From positions 254,365-318,364 of the forward strand of contig NZ_JADMLG010000008.1 of assembly GCF_015674855.1 (NCBI RefSeq): a DNA stretch of 64,000 nucleotides. Direction: 5' to 3'. Below, one piece after another: positions 1-9,160 of this stretch. Below the pieces are notes generated by a model. The model saw nothing but the letters and a program-made list of their open reading frames with translations. It was not told the origin of the DNA and made no database searches. Source of the DNA: Nocardia bovistercoris. GTDB lineage: Bacteria > Actinomycetota > Actinomycetes > Mycobacteriales > Mycobacteriaceae. Made by a program: the position numbers and the translations under genes. Position 1 is the first letter of the stretch. Every line of letters starts with the position of its first letter.

Positions 1-128
1 GGCGGGTTCACCCCGTGGGGGGGGGGGGGCGGGGGGGGGTTGTTCCCCCCCCCCCCCCACACCCCCTCCCTGCTTTTCGTCTCTCGATTTCGTTGGTTGT
101 TGCTTGTCGTCTCGGAAGGCATCGAGTT
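1..128. other. G/C homopolymer tract and leader at window edge
   Basis: Runs of G around 18-40 and of C around 46-58 precede the first credible gene start. Such unbroken tracts are unlike the rest of the window and may be an assembly or sequencing artefact at a contig end. Upstream reading of the first gene through this tract should not be trusted. Confidence 0.5.
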
Positions 129-1454
129 TTGATCACTGAATTTCTGACCGACCCGGTTCACCCGTCCGAGGTGGCGGGTTGGCTGTGGGCGCGGTGGCCG
201 TGGGTGGTGCTGGCGACGGGGGTGTCGCTGTTGGTGAGTACGGGGGTGTCGGGGTGTGCGCGCGGGTGGCGGGCGCGTGAGGCGCGCGGGGCGGTGTGGC
301 TGGATGTCTCGGTGCCGGCCACGGTGACCGCCGAGGCGGGCGCGGTGTTCGCCCGCCGCCTGGCCGGTGGCCTGCACCGTACCCGCCGTGTCGGTATCGG
401 TGCCCGCCACCTCGCGCTCGAGTTCGTGGCGACCGGGGCGGGAACACGGGTCGGGGTGTGGATACCGCCACGGGAGAACCCCGCCCCGATCGCGGCGGCG
501 ATACGCGACGCCTGGCCCGGCGCGACGGTCACCACGACCACACCGCCCGCCCTGGCCGGGCGGGTGACGGCGGTGGAGATCACCGCCCGCAACGGGGCGT
601 GGGCGACCTGGACCGACCCCCGCCCCGCCACCCGCGCTGGGACCGGGGGCAGGGGTGGCGCGGTGGTGTCCGATCCGCTGGCGGCGGTGTTGGAAGGGCT
701 GGCCGATCACTCGACCGGACACACCGGGTTCACGCAACTGGTGCTGACCCCCTACCACCGCCGCACCGTGACCCGATTCCTCGGCAAGGCCCTGCTGTTC
801 GGGGCGAGCGAGATACTCGCGATGGCGCGAATGCTGTTACGTGACAACGGCACCCGCGCTGTTCCCGTTCGCTCGGCCGTGCCGCCCTCGGCGGTACGGG
901 AGGCCGGCGAGCGGGCGCAGAGAGTGAAGATGGCGACGGCTCCGCATTTCTCGGCCACGTTGCGGGTCGGGTTGGTCTCGAGGGCGCGGGTGGCCGGTGG
1001 GCGGGTGCTGGTGTCGGCGGTCGCGGGCGGGTTCGACGCCATCGCGGACTCACCCGATACCGGCGGACTACGCACCCGCCGTGTGCGTGACCGGTATCGG
1101 GTCTCGGCGCGGCGTCCGGGGCGCGGGTTCGTCGCCACGGTCGCGGAGGTGGCCGCGTTGTGGCATCTGCCCGCCGACGCGGCGCGGTTCGCGATACCGG
1201 TGGTGCGTGCCCGCACCCGCACCGCACGCCCCAGCGTCCCGCGCCTACACCACCCCGCCATACCCGCCGCACCGGCCGAGGTGGCGATATCGGACCCGGC
1301 GCCCACCGGTCCGGTCGCGTCGGGACCGGTGGGGGCGGGGCAGCCCGGTGCACACCTGTCGTTGCCGGATTTCGTGCGGCGTCCCGTCCGCGGAAGGTCA
1401 CCGCGGCCTGTCCGTCGCACCTTCTTCCCGACCGATTTCCGGCCACGACCGTGA
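129..1454 (+). CDS. Membrane-anchored protein of integrative element, function unknown
   Basis: The protein is about 441 residues from a TTG start that follows GGAAGG; a GTG at 174 is an alternative. A single hydrophobic segment (about residues 18-42) near the N-terminus is followed by a soluble, Arg/Ala-rich region and a proline-rich tail. It sits 11 bases before the VirD4-like ATPase gene, so I infer that it is a membrane partner of that ATPase. I do not recognise a catalytic motif. Reading further upstream would add only poly-Gly/poly-Pro from the homopolymer tract, which looks artefactual. Confidence 0.6.
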   Translation: MITEFLTDPVHPSEVAGWLWARWPWVVLATGVSLLVSTGVSGCARGWRAREARGAVWLDVSVPATVTAEAGAVFARRLAGGLHRTRRVGIGARHLALEFVATGAGTRVGVWIPPRENPAPIAAAIRDAWPGATVTTTTPPALAGRVTAVEITARNGAWATWTDPRPATRAGTGGRGGAVVSDPLAAVLEGLADHSTGHTGFTQLVLTPYHRRTVTRFLGKALLFGASEILAMARMLLRDNGTRAVPVRSAVPPSAVREAGERAQRVKMATAPHFSATLRVGLVSRARVAGGRVLVSAVAGGFDAIADSPDTGGLRTRRVRDRYRVSARRPGRGFVATVAEVAALWHLPADAARFAIPVVRARTRTARPSVPRLHHPAIPAAPAEVAISDPAPTGPVASGPVGAGQPGAHLSLPDFVRRPVRGRSPRPVRRTFFPTDFRPRP

Positions 1455-1465
1455 GGAGTCCCGCC

Positions 1466-2977
1466 ATGCCCACACCACAGTCACAGCCCGTCCACGATGC
1501 CCGCACGCCGGATCGTCGGTTGCGGTTGGCGGCGGCGGGTTCGCCGCGACGACGAGCGCCGAAACCGCTCGGGATCGGTGCCGATGGCGCGATGCTCGGC
1601 CTGCCGGTCGAATCCGCCCGTCACCACCTACACGTCCCCGGGGTCACCGGGGCGGGGAAATCCACCTGGCTCGCCCACCTGGCCCTGGCCGAAGCGGCAG
1701 CCGGGCGCGGGGTGGTACTCATCGACTGCCAGGGCGACATGGCCGACAACGTCCTCGCGCGCCTACCGGCCGAGGCGGCGGACCGGTTGGTGGTGCTCGA
1801 TCCCGCCGAACGGACAGCGCCCGCCGCCTGGAACGTGCTCGCCGCGACCGGACGCGACGGTCCGGAGGGACGCGAGTTCGCCGCCCGTACGGTGATCGGC
1901 ACCTTCCGCAAGATCTACGCCCGCTGGTGGGGGCCGCGCATGGACGAGATGTTCGGCGCGGCGTGTCTGACCCTGGCCCGGCGTCCGGGGTCGACCCTGG
2001 CCGATGTCGTCTCGATCCTGACCGATCCGGGTTTCCACCGCCCGATCGTGGACCGCCACGGCGAGCCGGGCGGGTTCGCCGGCTTCTGGGCGGGGTTCCG
2101 GGACATGAGCCCACCGCAACGCCAGCAGTTGTGCGGGCCGGTGGTGTCGCGGCTTCGGGATGTCCTCTCGCACCGCTTCGCCGCCGATCTGCTCACCGCC
2201 CCGGCATCCACCTTCACCCTGTCGGAAATACTGGACGGAGGAATTCTGATCGCTCGGATACCGAAAGGTGAAATCGGGGAACACGGCGCGCAACTGGTCG
2301 GATCACTGCTGCTGTCCGGGCTGTGGCAGGCCACCACCCGCCGCGCCGCGATACCGGCCGAGGACCGCGCGGACGCGACCATAATCGTGGACGAATGCCA
2401 CAATTTCCTGCACCTGCCCATCGGTATCGACCAGGTACTCGCCGAAGCACGCGGATACCGGCTGTCGCTGGTATTGGCCCACCAACACCTCGCCCAACTA
2501 CCCCCCGACATTCGAGGCGCGGTCGACGCCAACGCCCGCAACAAAATCGTATTCACCGTATCCCCCGACGACGCGCGCGTACTCGCCCCGCATTTCGAAC
2601 CCGCCTTCGACCATCACGACCTGAGAAACCGCGACGGATACGCCGCATCCGTGCGCATAATGGATGGAGGAATAGCGATAGAACCCTTCAGCATAACCAC
2701 CCTGCCGTTACCGCAGGCGACGCCCGGAAATATCGAGAAGATGCGGACCGCCGCCCGCACCAGAGCCGGTCTCTCAACCCAGCAGCGCGGCGACCTGCGC
2801 CACCGCGCCGACCTCGCCGCCGCCCACCACCAACACCGCGACAGCGCCGACAGCGGTGGCTATTCGGTGTCCCGTCCGGTGTCCCACCCGGTAGCGCGCT
2901 CGGTGTCCCACCTAGAACGCGACACCCACCGGGACACCCCCACCGACGAGTTACCGCAGCTCAGGGGGTGGAAGTAG
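1466..2977 (+). CDS. TraG/VirD4-like conjugal transfer ATPase
   Basis: A 503-residue P-loop ATPase of the type IV coupling / DUF87-like group. Walker A is GVTGAGKST (about residues 59-67) and Walker B is TIIVDECHN (about 305-313); a sensor-type segment with LAHQHLAQL follows. The C-terminus is a low-complexity tail with three Ser-Val-Ser-containing repeats. No transmembrane segment is seen, which fits with the membrane function being supplied by the upstream gene. ATG at 1466 follows GAGGAG. In this family such ATPases move DNA to a secretion channel or pump it between cells. The next gene overlaps its stop codon. Confidence 0.8.
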   Translation: MPTPQSQPVHDARTPDRRLRLAAAGSPRRRAPKPLGIGADGAMLGLPVESARHHLHVPGVTGAGKSTWLAHLALAEAAAGRGVVLIDCQGDMADNVLARLPAEAADRLVVLDPAERTAPAAWNVLAATGRDGPEGREFAARTVIGTFRKIYARWWGPRMDEMFGAACLTLARRPGSTLADVVSILTDPGFHRPIVDRHGEPGGFAGFWAGFRDMSPPQRQQLCGPVVSRLRDVLSHRFAADLLTAPASTFTLSEILDGGILIARIPKGEIGEHGAQLVGSLLLSGLWQATTRRAAIPAEDRADATIIVDECHNFLHLPIGIDQVLAEARGYRLSLVLAHQHLAQLPPDIRGAVDANARNKIVFTVSPDDARVLAPHFEPAFDHHDLRNRDGYAASVRIMDGGIAIEPFSITTLPLPQATPGNIEKMRTAARTRAGLSTQQRGDLRHRADLAAAHHQHRDSADSGGYSVSRPVSHPVARSVSHLERDTHRDTPTDELPQLRGWK

Positions 2978-3882
2978 TGGTGATCCCCGAACCCCGACTG
3001 GCTTCTATAGCCACCCCCCGCACATCCACACGCGCCTACAGCCCCGCCGACGCGCTCACCGCCCAACACCGACTCACCGACAGGGACCTGCGGTTGCTGT
3101 CCCTGCTCGATACCCACCACGTCCTCACCAGCCCACAAATCGCCGCACTCCTGTTCGCCAGCGAGAACGTGGCGCGTAAAAGGCTTGCCAAGCTCACCAC
3201 ACGCGGAATCCTCGCCCGATTCCGCACCTGCCCCGGTCCCGGCTCCATTCCGTGGCGCTACACACTCGGCCCACTCGGCGCGATGATCACCGCCGCCGAC
3301 AAAGGACAACCCACCCTCCCCACCCCCGCCAAAACACAGGAGAAAATGCTACGCCTTTCCCGATCACAGAAACTCGACCACCTACTCGGCGTGAACGAAT
3401 TCTTCTCCCGGCTCGCACTACAAGCCAGAAATTCGAACGACTGTGCGCTGCGGGAATGGTGGAACGAACAAAGAACCACCGAATACTGTGCGCGCATCGT
3501 ACGCCCCGACGGATACGGGAAATGGGAAGAAAACCAATGGACCGTTGAATTCTTCCTCGAATACGACAACGGAACCGAGAAAATACAGGACGTAGCCGAC
3601 AAACTCGACCGATACCGCGAGCTGTCCCGCGCCGGACTCGCGAACCCGATCCTTTTCGTGTTCGCCCACCCCCGCCGACACACCCACTTCCGCCAACACC
3701 TCACCCCGCACCAAGCGGCGGGGGTGAACGTCGCCACCGCCACCACCGCCGACATCACCACGCACGGTCCCGCCGCCCGCATCTGGCAACCCACCAACAC
3801 CCCCACCCGCCGCCGCCTGTCCCACCTCGCCCACCACCCCGCCACCCACCACCACACCGCCGCCCACCGCCCCGCCGCCTGA
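2977..3882 (+). CDS. Replication-relaxation family protein
   Basis: About 301 residues, starting at a GTG that overlaps the TAG stop of the ATPase gene (a second GTG follows in frame). The N-terminal 90 residues look like a winged helix (LTDRDLRLLSLLDTHHVLTS...). A central nuclease-like segment contains the acidic stretch WTVEFFLEYDNGTE. This architecture is typical of the replication-relaxation proteins found next to coupling ATPases in actinobacterial integrative elements. The C-terminus is His/Thr/Pro-rich. A direct biochemical role is not established for this family in general; a role in element DNA processing is inferred from context. Confidence 0.75.
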   Translation: MVIPEPRLASIATPRTSTRAYSPADALTAQHRLTDRDLRLLSLLDTHHVLTSPQIAALLFASENVARKRLAKLTTRGILARFRTCPGPGSIPWRYTLGPLGAMITAADKGQPTLPTPAKTQEKMLRLSRSQKLDHLLGVNEFFSRLALQARNSNDCALREWWNEQRTTEYCARIVRPDGYGKWEENQWTVEFFLEYDNGTEKIQDVADKLDRYRELSRAGLANPILFVFAHPRRHTHFRQHLTPHQAAGVNVATATTADITTHGPAARIWQPTNTPTRRRLSHLAHHPATHHHTAAHRPAA

Positions 3883-3897
3883 CAGGAGCCGACCGCG

Positions 3898-4164
3898 ATG
3901 CCCACACCCCGACCCCACCACCCCGCCGCCCCCGCCGACCTCGCCGCCCGCCGCAACCGACGTGAGGACTGGCTCACCACCGCCGAACTCGCCCACGAGT
4001 ACAAGTTCAACGTCGGCACCCTGCGCTACTGGCGACACATCGGCTACGGGCCGGCCTCCTTCGCTCGAGGCCGCAACGTGGTCTACCGCCGCGCCGACGT
4101 CGAGGCATGGATCGCCGAACAGGAACAACACACCCGCCGAGGAGGCACCGCCACGGCAGCATAA
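3898..4164 (+). CDS. Excisionase-like MerR-type HTH protein
   Basis: An 88-residue protein with a Pro/Ala-rich N-terminus and a compact winged HTH (WLTTAELAHEYKFNVGTLRYWRHIG ending in the wing and VEAWI helix). This form is shared by excisionases and DNA-binding HTH_17 proteins. Its position just upstream of the regulator and integrase supports a recombination directionality role. The start follows AGGAG with good spacing. Confidence 0.75.
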   Translation: MPTPRPHHPAAPADLAARRNRREDWLTTAELAHEYKFNVGTLRYWRHIGYGPASFARGRNVVYRRADVEAWIAEQEQHTRRGGTATAA

Positions 4165-4165
4165 G

Positions 4166-4199
4166 TATTGCCAGAGATTAGCATCTATTTCATGCAATA
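4166..4199. promoter_or_regulatory. AT-rich leader with inverted repeat before the XRE gene
   Basis: TATTGC at 4166-4171 and GCAATA at 4194-4199 are inverted copies in a short AT-rich gap between the excisionase-like gene and the XRE regulator. This is a candidate operator or promoter of the regulator. The strand and exact promoter boxes cannot be fixed by eye. Confidence 0.35.
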
Positions 4200-4217
4200 G
4201 TTTGGTAGGGTGGTGTC

Positions 4218-4634
4218 GTGCAGCAACAGAGCGAGCCGGACTGGTCCCGCATCGACTTCACGGCACTATCCTTCGACCAGCGCAAAGGGGTAGCCGAACA
4301 CGTCAGTCGCGAGCGGAAAGCCCGCAACATCACACAGGAGGACCTCGCGCGCCTGGCCGGCGTTCCCGTCCGCACCATCGCGAACCTCGAGTCCGGCAAG
4401 GCCCCCCAGGCCGCGACGTTGCGCAAGCTCGCCGACGCGCTCGGTTCCGCCCCGCGCGGCAAACCCGACGACGACGCCGCATTGCGAATGTTCACCGACG
4501 TGACCGCACCCATGTATCTGCAACTGTCCGAGCGAGAACGCGCGAAAGCCTTGCGCGACATCGTGTTACTACTCGGCGCGGCCCTCGACAACGACCGAAC
4601 CGACACCACCACCGGCCACCCCGAACAACCCTAG
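4218..4634 (+). CDS. XRE-family regulator of the integrative element
   Basis: A 138-residue protein with an XRE helix-turn-helix at about residues 34-88 (ITQEDLARLAGVPVRTIANLE). A C-terminal helical part follows (LSERERAKALRDIVLLLG). GTG start. It lies between the excisionase-like gene and the integrase, so it is the likely regulator of excision and transfer in this element. No peptidase or ligand domain is present. Confidence 0.8.
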   Translation: MQQQSEPDWSRIDFTALSFDQRKGVAEHVSRERKARNITQEDLARLAGVPVRTIANLESGKAPQAATLRKLADALGSAPRGKPDDDAALRMFTDVTAPMYLQLSERERAKALRDIVLLLGAALDNDRTDTTTGHPEQP

Positions 4635-4641
4635 AAAACAA

Positions 4642-4695
4642 GTCGGCCCCCACCGGAGAACCCCGCTGTTAGCGCAGCGGGCGACGGGAGCCGAC
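4642..4695 (+). promoter_or_regulatory. Nested hairpin leader before integrase
   Basis: Outer arms GTCGGC (4642-4647) and GCCGAC (4690-4695) enclose an inner hairpin CCCGCTG / CAGCGGG (4662-4668, 4675-4681). It lies between the XRE gene stop and the integrase start. It has no U-tract, so an RNA control or processing role is as likely as termination. Confidence 0.45.
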
Positions 4696-4725
4696 ACCGC
4701 CCCAACCCACCAAGGAAAGAGCAGC

Positions 4726-5946
4726 ATGAGCAACCCTAGTCCCGCCCCCGCCGCCGCGCGCCGTGTCCCCCCGATCCGGGCGTGCAAGTCCCAGAAACTC
4801 GGCAAAGACAAATGGCGCGGCAAATACCAGGACGGATCACGATTCTCCCCCCACACCAAGGAATTCCCCACCAAGAAAGCCGCCGACGACTGGGCAGGCA
4901 AACAAGTCGCCGCACTCGAGAACGGAACCCACGTCACCACCACCGCCGCGAAGAAGACACTCGGCCCCTGGTGCGACGAGTGGCTCGAGCTGCAAACCTG
5001 CAAGCTCAGCACCAAAAAACTCTACCGGTGGGCACTCAACGTCATACTCACCCACTTCGGAAAGGACACCCCCGTCTCGCAGATCCAGGAACGCCACCAC
5101 AAAGCCTTTCTCATCCACCTCAGCGGCCGATACAAATTCGACACCGCGATCATGGTCAACAAGATCCTCGGCCGCGTACTCGGCGAAGCACACCGCAACG
5201 GACTCACCCCCACCTGCGTATGGTCACCATCCAACCGTGTCGCGGCCCCCGTCGCGTTCGACTACGACGACGAAGAACACGACACCGACGACCAGGCCAA
5301 CCGCTACTACCCGACCACCGAACAGGTCTGGCAGATCTACGACACCATCGCGGAGCCCTACCGGGTCGCGGTCCTACTGGGCGCGTTCATCGGCCTACGC
5401 ATCTCCGAAACCGCCGGAGCCCGGATCGAAGACATCCGCGACGACTCCGACGACGACAACCCCCTGCCCGTGTTCCACCCCAAACGGCAATGGATTCGCC
5501 CCGGCTGCCGCCCCACCCCCGACAAGGTATACGGACCCCTCAAAACCCCCGCCTGCCGCAAAACCGTTCCCGTACCCCCACCCATCGCGGACATGATCGG
5601 CGAACTGACCAGCGACCGCACCAGCGGGCAAATCGTCCTGCGCGAGGACGGACAACCCGCCACCCCCACCGACATCAACAACGCCATCACCGAAGCCGTC
5701 ACAGCCATCGGCGGAGACCTGGCACGCCTACGGTTCCACGGCCTACGCCACTACCTCGCATCCATCGCGATAGCCAACGGCGAAGACATCGCGACCGTCT
5801 GTGACCGTATGCGACACAAGAACCCCACCATCACCCTCAAGACCTATACCCACCTGGTCAAAGCCGCCGAACGACGCGCCACCGACGCCATCGGACGCGA
5901 AGCCATGCGCGGCCGGAAAGCCACCCCGCTAGCCGTCGCGGCCTGA
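4726..5946 (+). CDS. int: Tyrosine site-specific integrase of the integrative element
   Basis: A 406-residue phage-type integrase. The N-terminal region has an arm-binding-like beta segment (KWRGKYQDGSRF), followed by a SAM-like core-binding domain (about 80-150) and the catalytic domain. Catalytic residues seen are Arg in GLRISET, His-Leu-Arg in FHGLRHYLAS, the later His in MRHKNP and the nucleophile Tyr in LKTYTH. It starts with ATG after AGGAAAGAG and ends at the right edge of the element, as expected for a gene next to attP. The target site was not identified. Confidence 0.92.
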   Translation: MSNPSPAPAAARRVPPIRACKSQKLGKDKWRGKYQDGSRFSPHTKEFPTKKAADDWAGKQVAALENGTHVTTTAAKKTLGPWCDEWLELQTCKLSTKKLYRWALNVILTHFGKDTPVSQIQERHHKAFLIHLSGRYKFDTAIMVNKILGRVLGEAHRNGLTPTCVWSPSNRVAAPVAFDYDDEEHDTDDQANRYYPTTEQVWQIYDTIAEPYRVAVLLGAFIGLRISETAGARIEDIRDDSDDDNPLPVFHPKRQWIRPGCRPTPDKVYGPLKTPACRKTVPVPPPIADMIGELTSDRTSGQIVLREDGQPATPTDINNAITEAVTAIGGDLARLRFHGLRHYLASIAIANGEDIATVCDRMRHKNPTITLKTYTHLVKAAERRATDAIGREAMRGRKATPLAVAA

Positions 5947-5979
5947 CCACCGCAAAAATCGTAGGGAATCCGTAGAACC

Positions 5980-6019
5980 GAGGCCCTGTGACCAGCCAAA
6001 CCGCTGGTCACAGGGCCTC
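5980..6019 (+). terminator. Hairpin terminator after integrase
   Basis: A 16-bp perfect stem (GAGGCCCTGTGACCAG at 5980-5995 with its complement at 6004-6019) and an 8-base loop lie 33 bases after the integrase stop. No long U-run follows, which is usual in high-GC actinobacteria. Confidence 0.75.
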
Positions 6020-6122
6020 ACTCATTACCAAAACTCTTACCGACCCGTTTTGTTCGTTGCGTCGGGTTTGCTGTAGCGCCGCGCTCTGCGCGAGCCGCCG
6101 ATCCGGGCCACTATCGTTGAAG

Positions 6123-6143
6123 CGACCCGCACGGTGCGGGTCG
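6123..6143. promoter_or_regulatory. Palindrome before VanW-type gene
   Basis: CGACCCGCAC (6123-6132) and GTGCGGGTCG (6134-6143) form a perfect 10-bp inverted repeat with a single central base, 23 bases before the chosen start. It could be an operator or a 5' UTR hairpin. Confidence 0.4.
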
Positions 6144-6166
6144 GTGTGCAGCCGGGAGGACGGGTC

Positions 6167-9160
6167 GTGACGAGCGAGTCGAGCGCCGGGAGTCGCGACA
6201 GAGGCAGACCCCGTGGCAGCGAGGTGGGGCTGCGTCAGTTCCTCGGCCAGCGTCGCGCTATCGAGTCCGGGCAGGAAAAGCCCCGATCCGGCGACCCAGC
6301 GGCACCGACCCGACCGATGCGACAGTCCCCACCTCGCCCCGACGCGATACCGAACCAGTCGTCCGACAGGCCCGCGGCCTTCGATCAGAACGCGGCCTTC
6401 GATCAGAACGCGGCCTTCGATCAGAACGCGGCCTTCGGCCGGAACGTCGCACCGGATCAGCGCACCGCGTCGAGTCGGTACGGCGCACCCGATCAGCGCG
6501 ATGTACCGGCTCCGGACGTCGCGCCGGAGCAACGGACGCTCCCGACCCGACAGCCCGCGCCGGAGCGGTACATCGAGCCGAGCCGGTTCGATGCGTTCGG
6601 CAGGCGCTCGACGCCGGACCAGCACCATCCGTCCCCGGACCGACCCGGCATATCGAGCGGGCATGAGGCGCCGGGGCCGAATACCGCGCTGAACGGGCGT
6701 GGCGCACCGAGTCAGCCCGGTGCGCAGACCTGGGACGTGGCACCGGATCAGCGGTCGGCCACGGGTGGCGTACCGGTGCCGGAGCAGTATGCCGATCCGG
6801 ACCGAAACGGTGCGCAAGGCCAGTACGGTGCGCCGGGTCAGCACCCGATGCCGCACCGGCACGACCCGTCGAGCGGGCACAGCACACAGGAGCGGAACAC
6901 CGCGCCGCACCGGGCCGGTGCGCCGGGTCGAGCCGCTGCGCCGAATGAGCAGCTGCCCGCGAATCAGCCCACGGAGCCGGATCAGTACGCCGAGCCGGGC
7001 CGGTACGAAGCGTCCGGCCGACCGGCGCCGTCGAGCCACGACGGTGCGTCCGACCGGTCCGTCGCGCCTGATCAGGCCGGTGCGCAGGCTCGCGACGCGG
7101 CGCCGAGTCAGCACACGGCGCCGAGCCCCTACGACGCACCCACTGTTTTCACGCCGCTGACCAAGCAGGATGCCCCGGGTCGGGAAGTCGCGCCCGGCTC
7201 GCACGATGCGCCGACCGCGTACATGACGCCGAACCCGAACTTCGCGCCGAACCCGAACTTCGCGCCGAATTGGGATACCGCGCCGAATCGGGACACCGCG
7301 CCGGGGCAGCATGTGCCGCCGCATCGGAACAGCGCTTCGAATCCGGATTCCGCGACCTCCGCTCTGCCCGGCGGGGTCGCCTCGACACAGAATTCGCGTA
7401 CCCAGCGTCCCGGCGTCCAACCGCCGCGCCCGCGCCCGCCGGTGCGCAGGCAGTCACCCGCCGCGCGCCCGCCCGAGCGGCCGTGGTGGAAATCACCGAA
7501 CGTCACGCGCGCGGGGATCGTGGTCGGCGCGCTGCTCGCGGTGGGTGTGGTCGGCTATCTGGTCGACCGGGTCGTCAATTCGGGCGAGGTGCCGCGCGGC
7601 GTCGTGGTCGCGGGCATCGATATCGGCGGGATGGAACCGGCCGCCGCGGACGCGAAACTGCATGCCGCGCTCGGCAATCGGGCCGATGCCGAACTGCCGC
7701 TGCGCATCGGTGACGTGCGGGAGTCCGTCGTGCCCGCGCAGGCCGGACTCACCATCGACTGGGACGGCACCTGGCAGCGCGTCGGCGGCCAGCCCGCCAA
7801 CCCGTTCACCCGGTTGGTCTCGCTGTTCGGCACCCGCGACGTGCCCGTGGTCTCCAAGATCGACGCCGCCGCGCTGGACCGGCAGCTCGCCGCATTGCAC
7901 TCCCACGACATCGCCACCGTCGAGGGCATGATCCGTTTCGAGAACGCCAAACCCGTCGCGGTGCCGCCGGTGCCGGGCAGGCAGCTCGACACGGTCGCCG
8001 CGCGGGCCGTGCTGGTCGATTCCTGGGTGTTCGGCGCTGCGCTCGACCTGCCCGAGGTGCCCGCTCCGCTGACCGTGCGGCCGGAGTCGGTGGACCGGGC
8101 GCTGCGCGAGATCGCCCAGCCCGCCGTGAGCGCACCGGTGACCTTCGCGGGTAAAGGCGGCGCGGCCGTGCTCGACCCGGCGCAGATCGCCGCCGTCCTG
8201 TCCTTCGTCCCGGACGGGCAGGGCGGGCTCACCGTCACCTGGGACCAGAACGCCGCGGTCGCGTTGCTCGGACCGCAGGTGGCGAGCACCGAGGTCGAGC
8301 CGAAGGACGCGTCGTTCACCGTCGGCGGCGGCAAGGCCACCGTGGTGCCCGCGGTGATCGGCGACAAGATCAACTGGGCCAAATCCTTGGAGAAGCTGCC
8401 CGCGCTGCTGGTGGCGACGCAGGGCCGCACCACCGAGGCCGTCTACGAGAAGGTCGACCCGGCGCTCACCACCGAGGCCGCGCAGGCGCTCGGGATCGTG
8501 GAGCCGATGGGTTCGTTCACCACCGGCGGTTTCAGCGGTCCTTCCGGGGTGAACATCCGGGTGGTCGCGCAGAAGGTGAACGGCGCCTTGGTCCGTCCCG
8601 GTGACACGTTCTCGCTCAACGATTTCACCGGCCCGCGCGGCACCGCCGAGGGATACGTCGAATCCGGCATCATCGATCACGGCAGGCCGAGCACCGCGGT
8701 CGGCGGCGGGATCAGCCAGTTCGCCACGACCCTCTACAACGCCGCCTATTTCGCCGGTCTGGAGGACGCGGGCCATACCGAGCACAGCTATTACATTTCG
8801 CGGTATCCGGCCGCCCGCGAGGCCACCGTGTTCGACGGCGCGATCGATCTGAAGTTCCGCAACAACACCCAGGGCGGTCTCTACATCGAAACCATCGCCA
8901 CGTCTTCGGATATCACCGTGCGCATCTGGGGCACGAAGACGGTCGAGGTCGAGTCGGTCACCGGTGACAAGACCAAGCCGACGGAGCCGAATACCATCAC
9001 CCTGCCGAAGGGCAAGGACTGCATCGCAGCCGACGGCGGTCCCGGATTCACGATCTCCGACACGCGAATCATCAAGGACCGCAAGACCGGTCGCGAGGTT
9101 TCGAGGCACACCAGGACGGTTAAATACGACCCCATTCCGGTCGTGAAGTGCGAGGAATAG
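6167..9160 (+). CDS. VanW-family envelope protein with long disordered N-terminus
   Basis: A 997-residue protein from a GTG start preceded by GGGAGGA. Residues 1 to about 440 are low complexity, rich in Pro, Ala, Gln, Asp and Arg, with recurring Ala-Pro steps. One transmembrane helix follows (about 448-468), then peptidoglycan-binding/YoaR-like repeats (about 480-770), and a VanW domain (about 782-910) with GGGISQFATTLYNAAYFAG. The expected topology is a cytoplasmic disordered tail and an extracellular domain. VanW proteins of Mycobacteriales are normally shorter because the tail is shorter. The function of VanW is not settled; a cell-wall role is inferred from the domains. Confidence 0.85.
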   Translation: MTSESSAGSRDRGRPRGSEVGLRQFLGQRRAIESGQEKPRSGDPAAPTRPMRQSPPRPDAIPNQSSDRPAAFDQNAAFDQNAAFDQNAAFGRNVAPDQRTASSRYGAPDQRDVPAPDVAPEQRTLPTRQPAPERYIEPSRFDAFGRRSTPDQHHPSPDRPGISSGHEAPGPNTALNGRGAPSQPGAQTWDVAPDQRSATGGVPVPEQYADPDRNGAQGQYGAPGQHPMPHRHDPSSGHSTQERNTAPHRAGAPGRAAAPNEQLPANQPTEPDQYAEPGRYEASGRPAPSSHDGASDRSVAPDQAGAQARDAAPSQHTAPSPYDAPTVFTPLTKQDAPGREVAPGSHDAPTAYMTPNPNFAPNPNFAPNWDTAPNRDTAPGQHVPPHRNSASNPDSATSALPGGVASTQNSRTQRPGVQPPRPRPPVRRQSPAARPPERPWWKSPNVTRAGIVVGALLAVGVVGYLVDRVVNSGEVPRGVVVAGIDIGGMEPAAADAKLHAALGNRADAELPLRIGDVRESVVPAQAGLTIDWDGTWQRVGGQPANPFTRLVSLFGTRDVPVVSKIDAAALDRQLAALHSHDIATVEGMIRFENAKPVAVPPVPGRQLDTVAARAVLVDSWVFGAALDLPEVPAPLTVRPESVDRALREIAQPAVSAPVTFAGKGGAAVLDPAQIAAVLSFVPDGQGGLTVTWDQNAAVALLGPQVASTEVEPKDASFTVGGGKATVVPAVIGDKINWAKSLEKLPALLVATQGRTTEAVYEKVDPALTTEAAQALGIVEPMGSFTTGGFSGPSGVNIRVVAQKVNGALVRPGDTFSLNDFTGPRGTAEGYVESGIIDHGRPSTAVGGGISQFATTLYNAAYFAGLEDAGHTEHSYYISRYPAAREATVFDGAIDLKFRNNTQGGLYIETIATSSDITVRIWGTKTVEVESVTGDKTKPTEPNTITLPKGKDCIAADGGPGFTISDTRIIKDRKTGREVSRHTRTVKYDPIPVVKCEE
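6374..6445 (+). repeat. 18-bp tandem repeats inside VanW-type gene
   Basis: GCGGCCTTCGATCAGAAC occurs three times in a row (6374-6427), followed by a degenerate fourth copy. It encodes AAFDQN hexapeptides. A shorter repeat encoding NPNFAP occurs near 7230-7265. Both keep the reading frame. Confidence 0.9.

Larger units (their letters stand above)
1..6019 (+). mobile_element. Integrative/conjugative-type element, integrase-side part
   Basis: Six consecutive + strand genes form a typical actinobacterial integrative element module: membrane protein, TraG/VirD4-like ATPase, replication-relaxation protein, excisionase-like HTH, XRE regulator and tyrosine integrase. The left part is cut by the window edge. 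The right border is taken as the hairpin terminator after the integrase, because no tRNA or att duplication is visible there. Host-type genes begin just after it. Confidence 0.6.

Noticed and set aside
5947..6133. Search for an att/tRNA site after the left integrase
   Set aside because: Only a terminator hairpin and a palindrome were found; no tRNA 3' end or repeat could be supported.
6008..7420. Long minus-strand frame opposite the VanW-type N-terminus
   Set aside because: Its Arg-rich repeats mirror the low-complexity + strand coding sequence, and it has no start signals.
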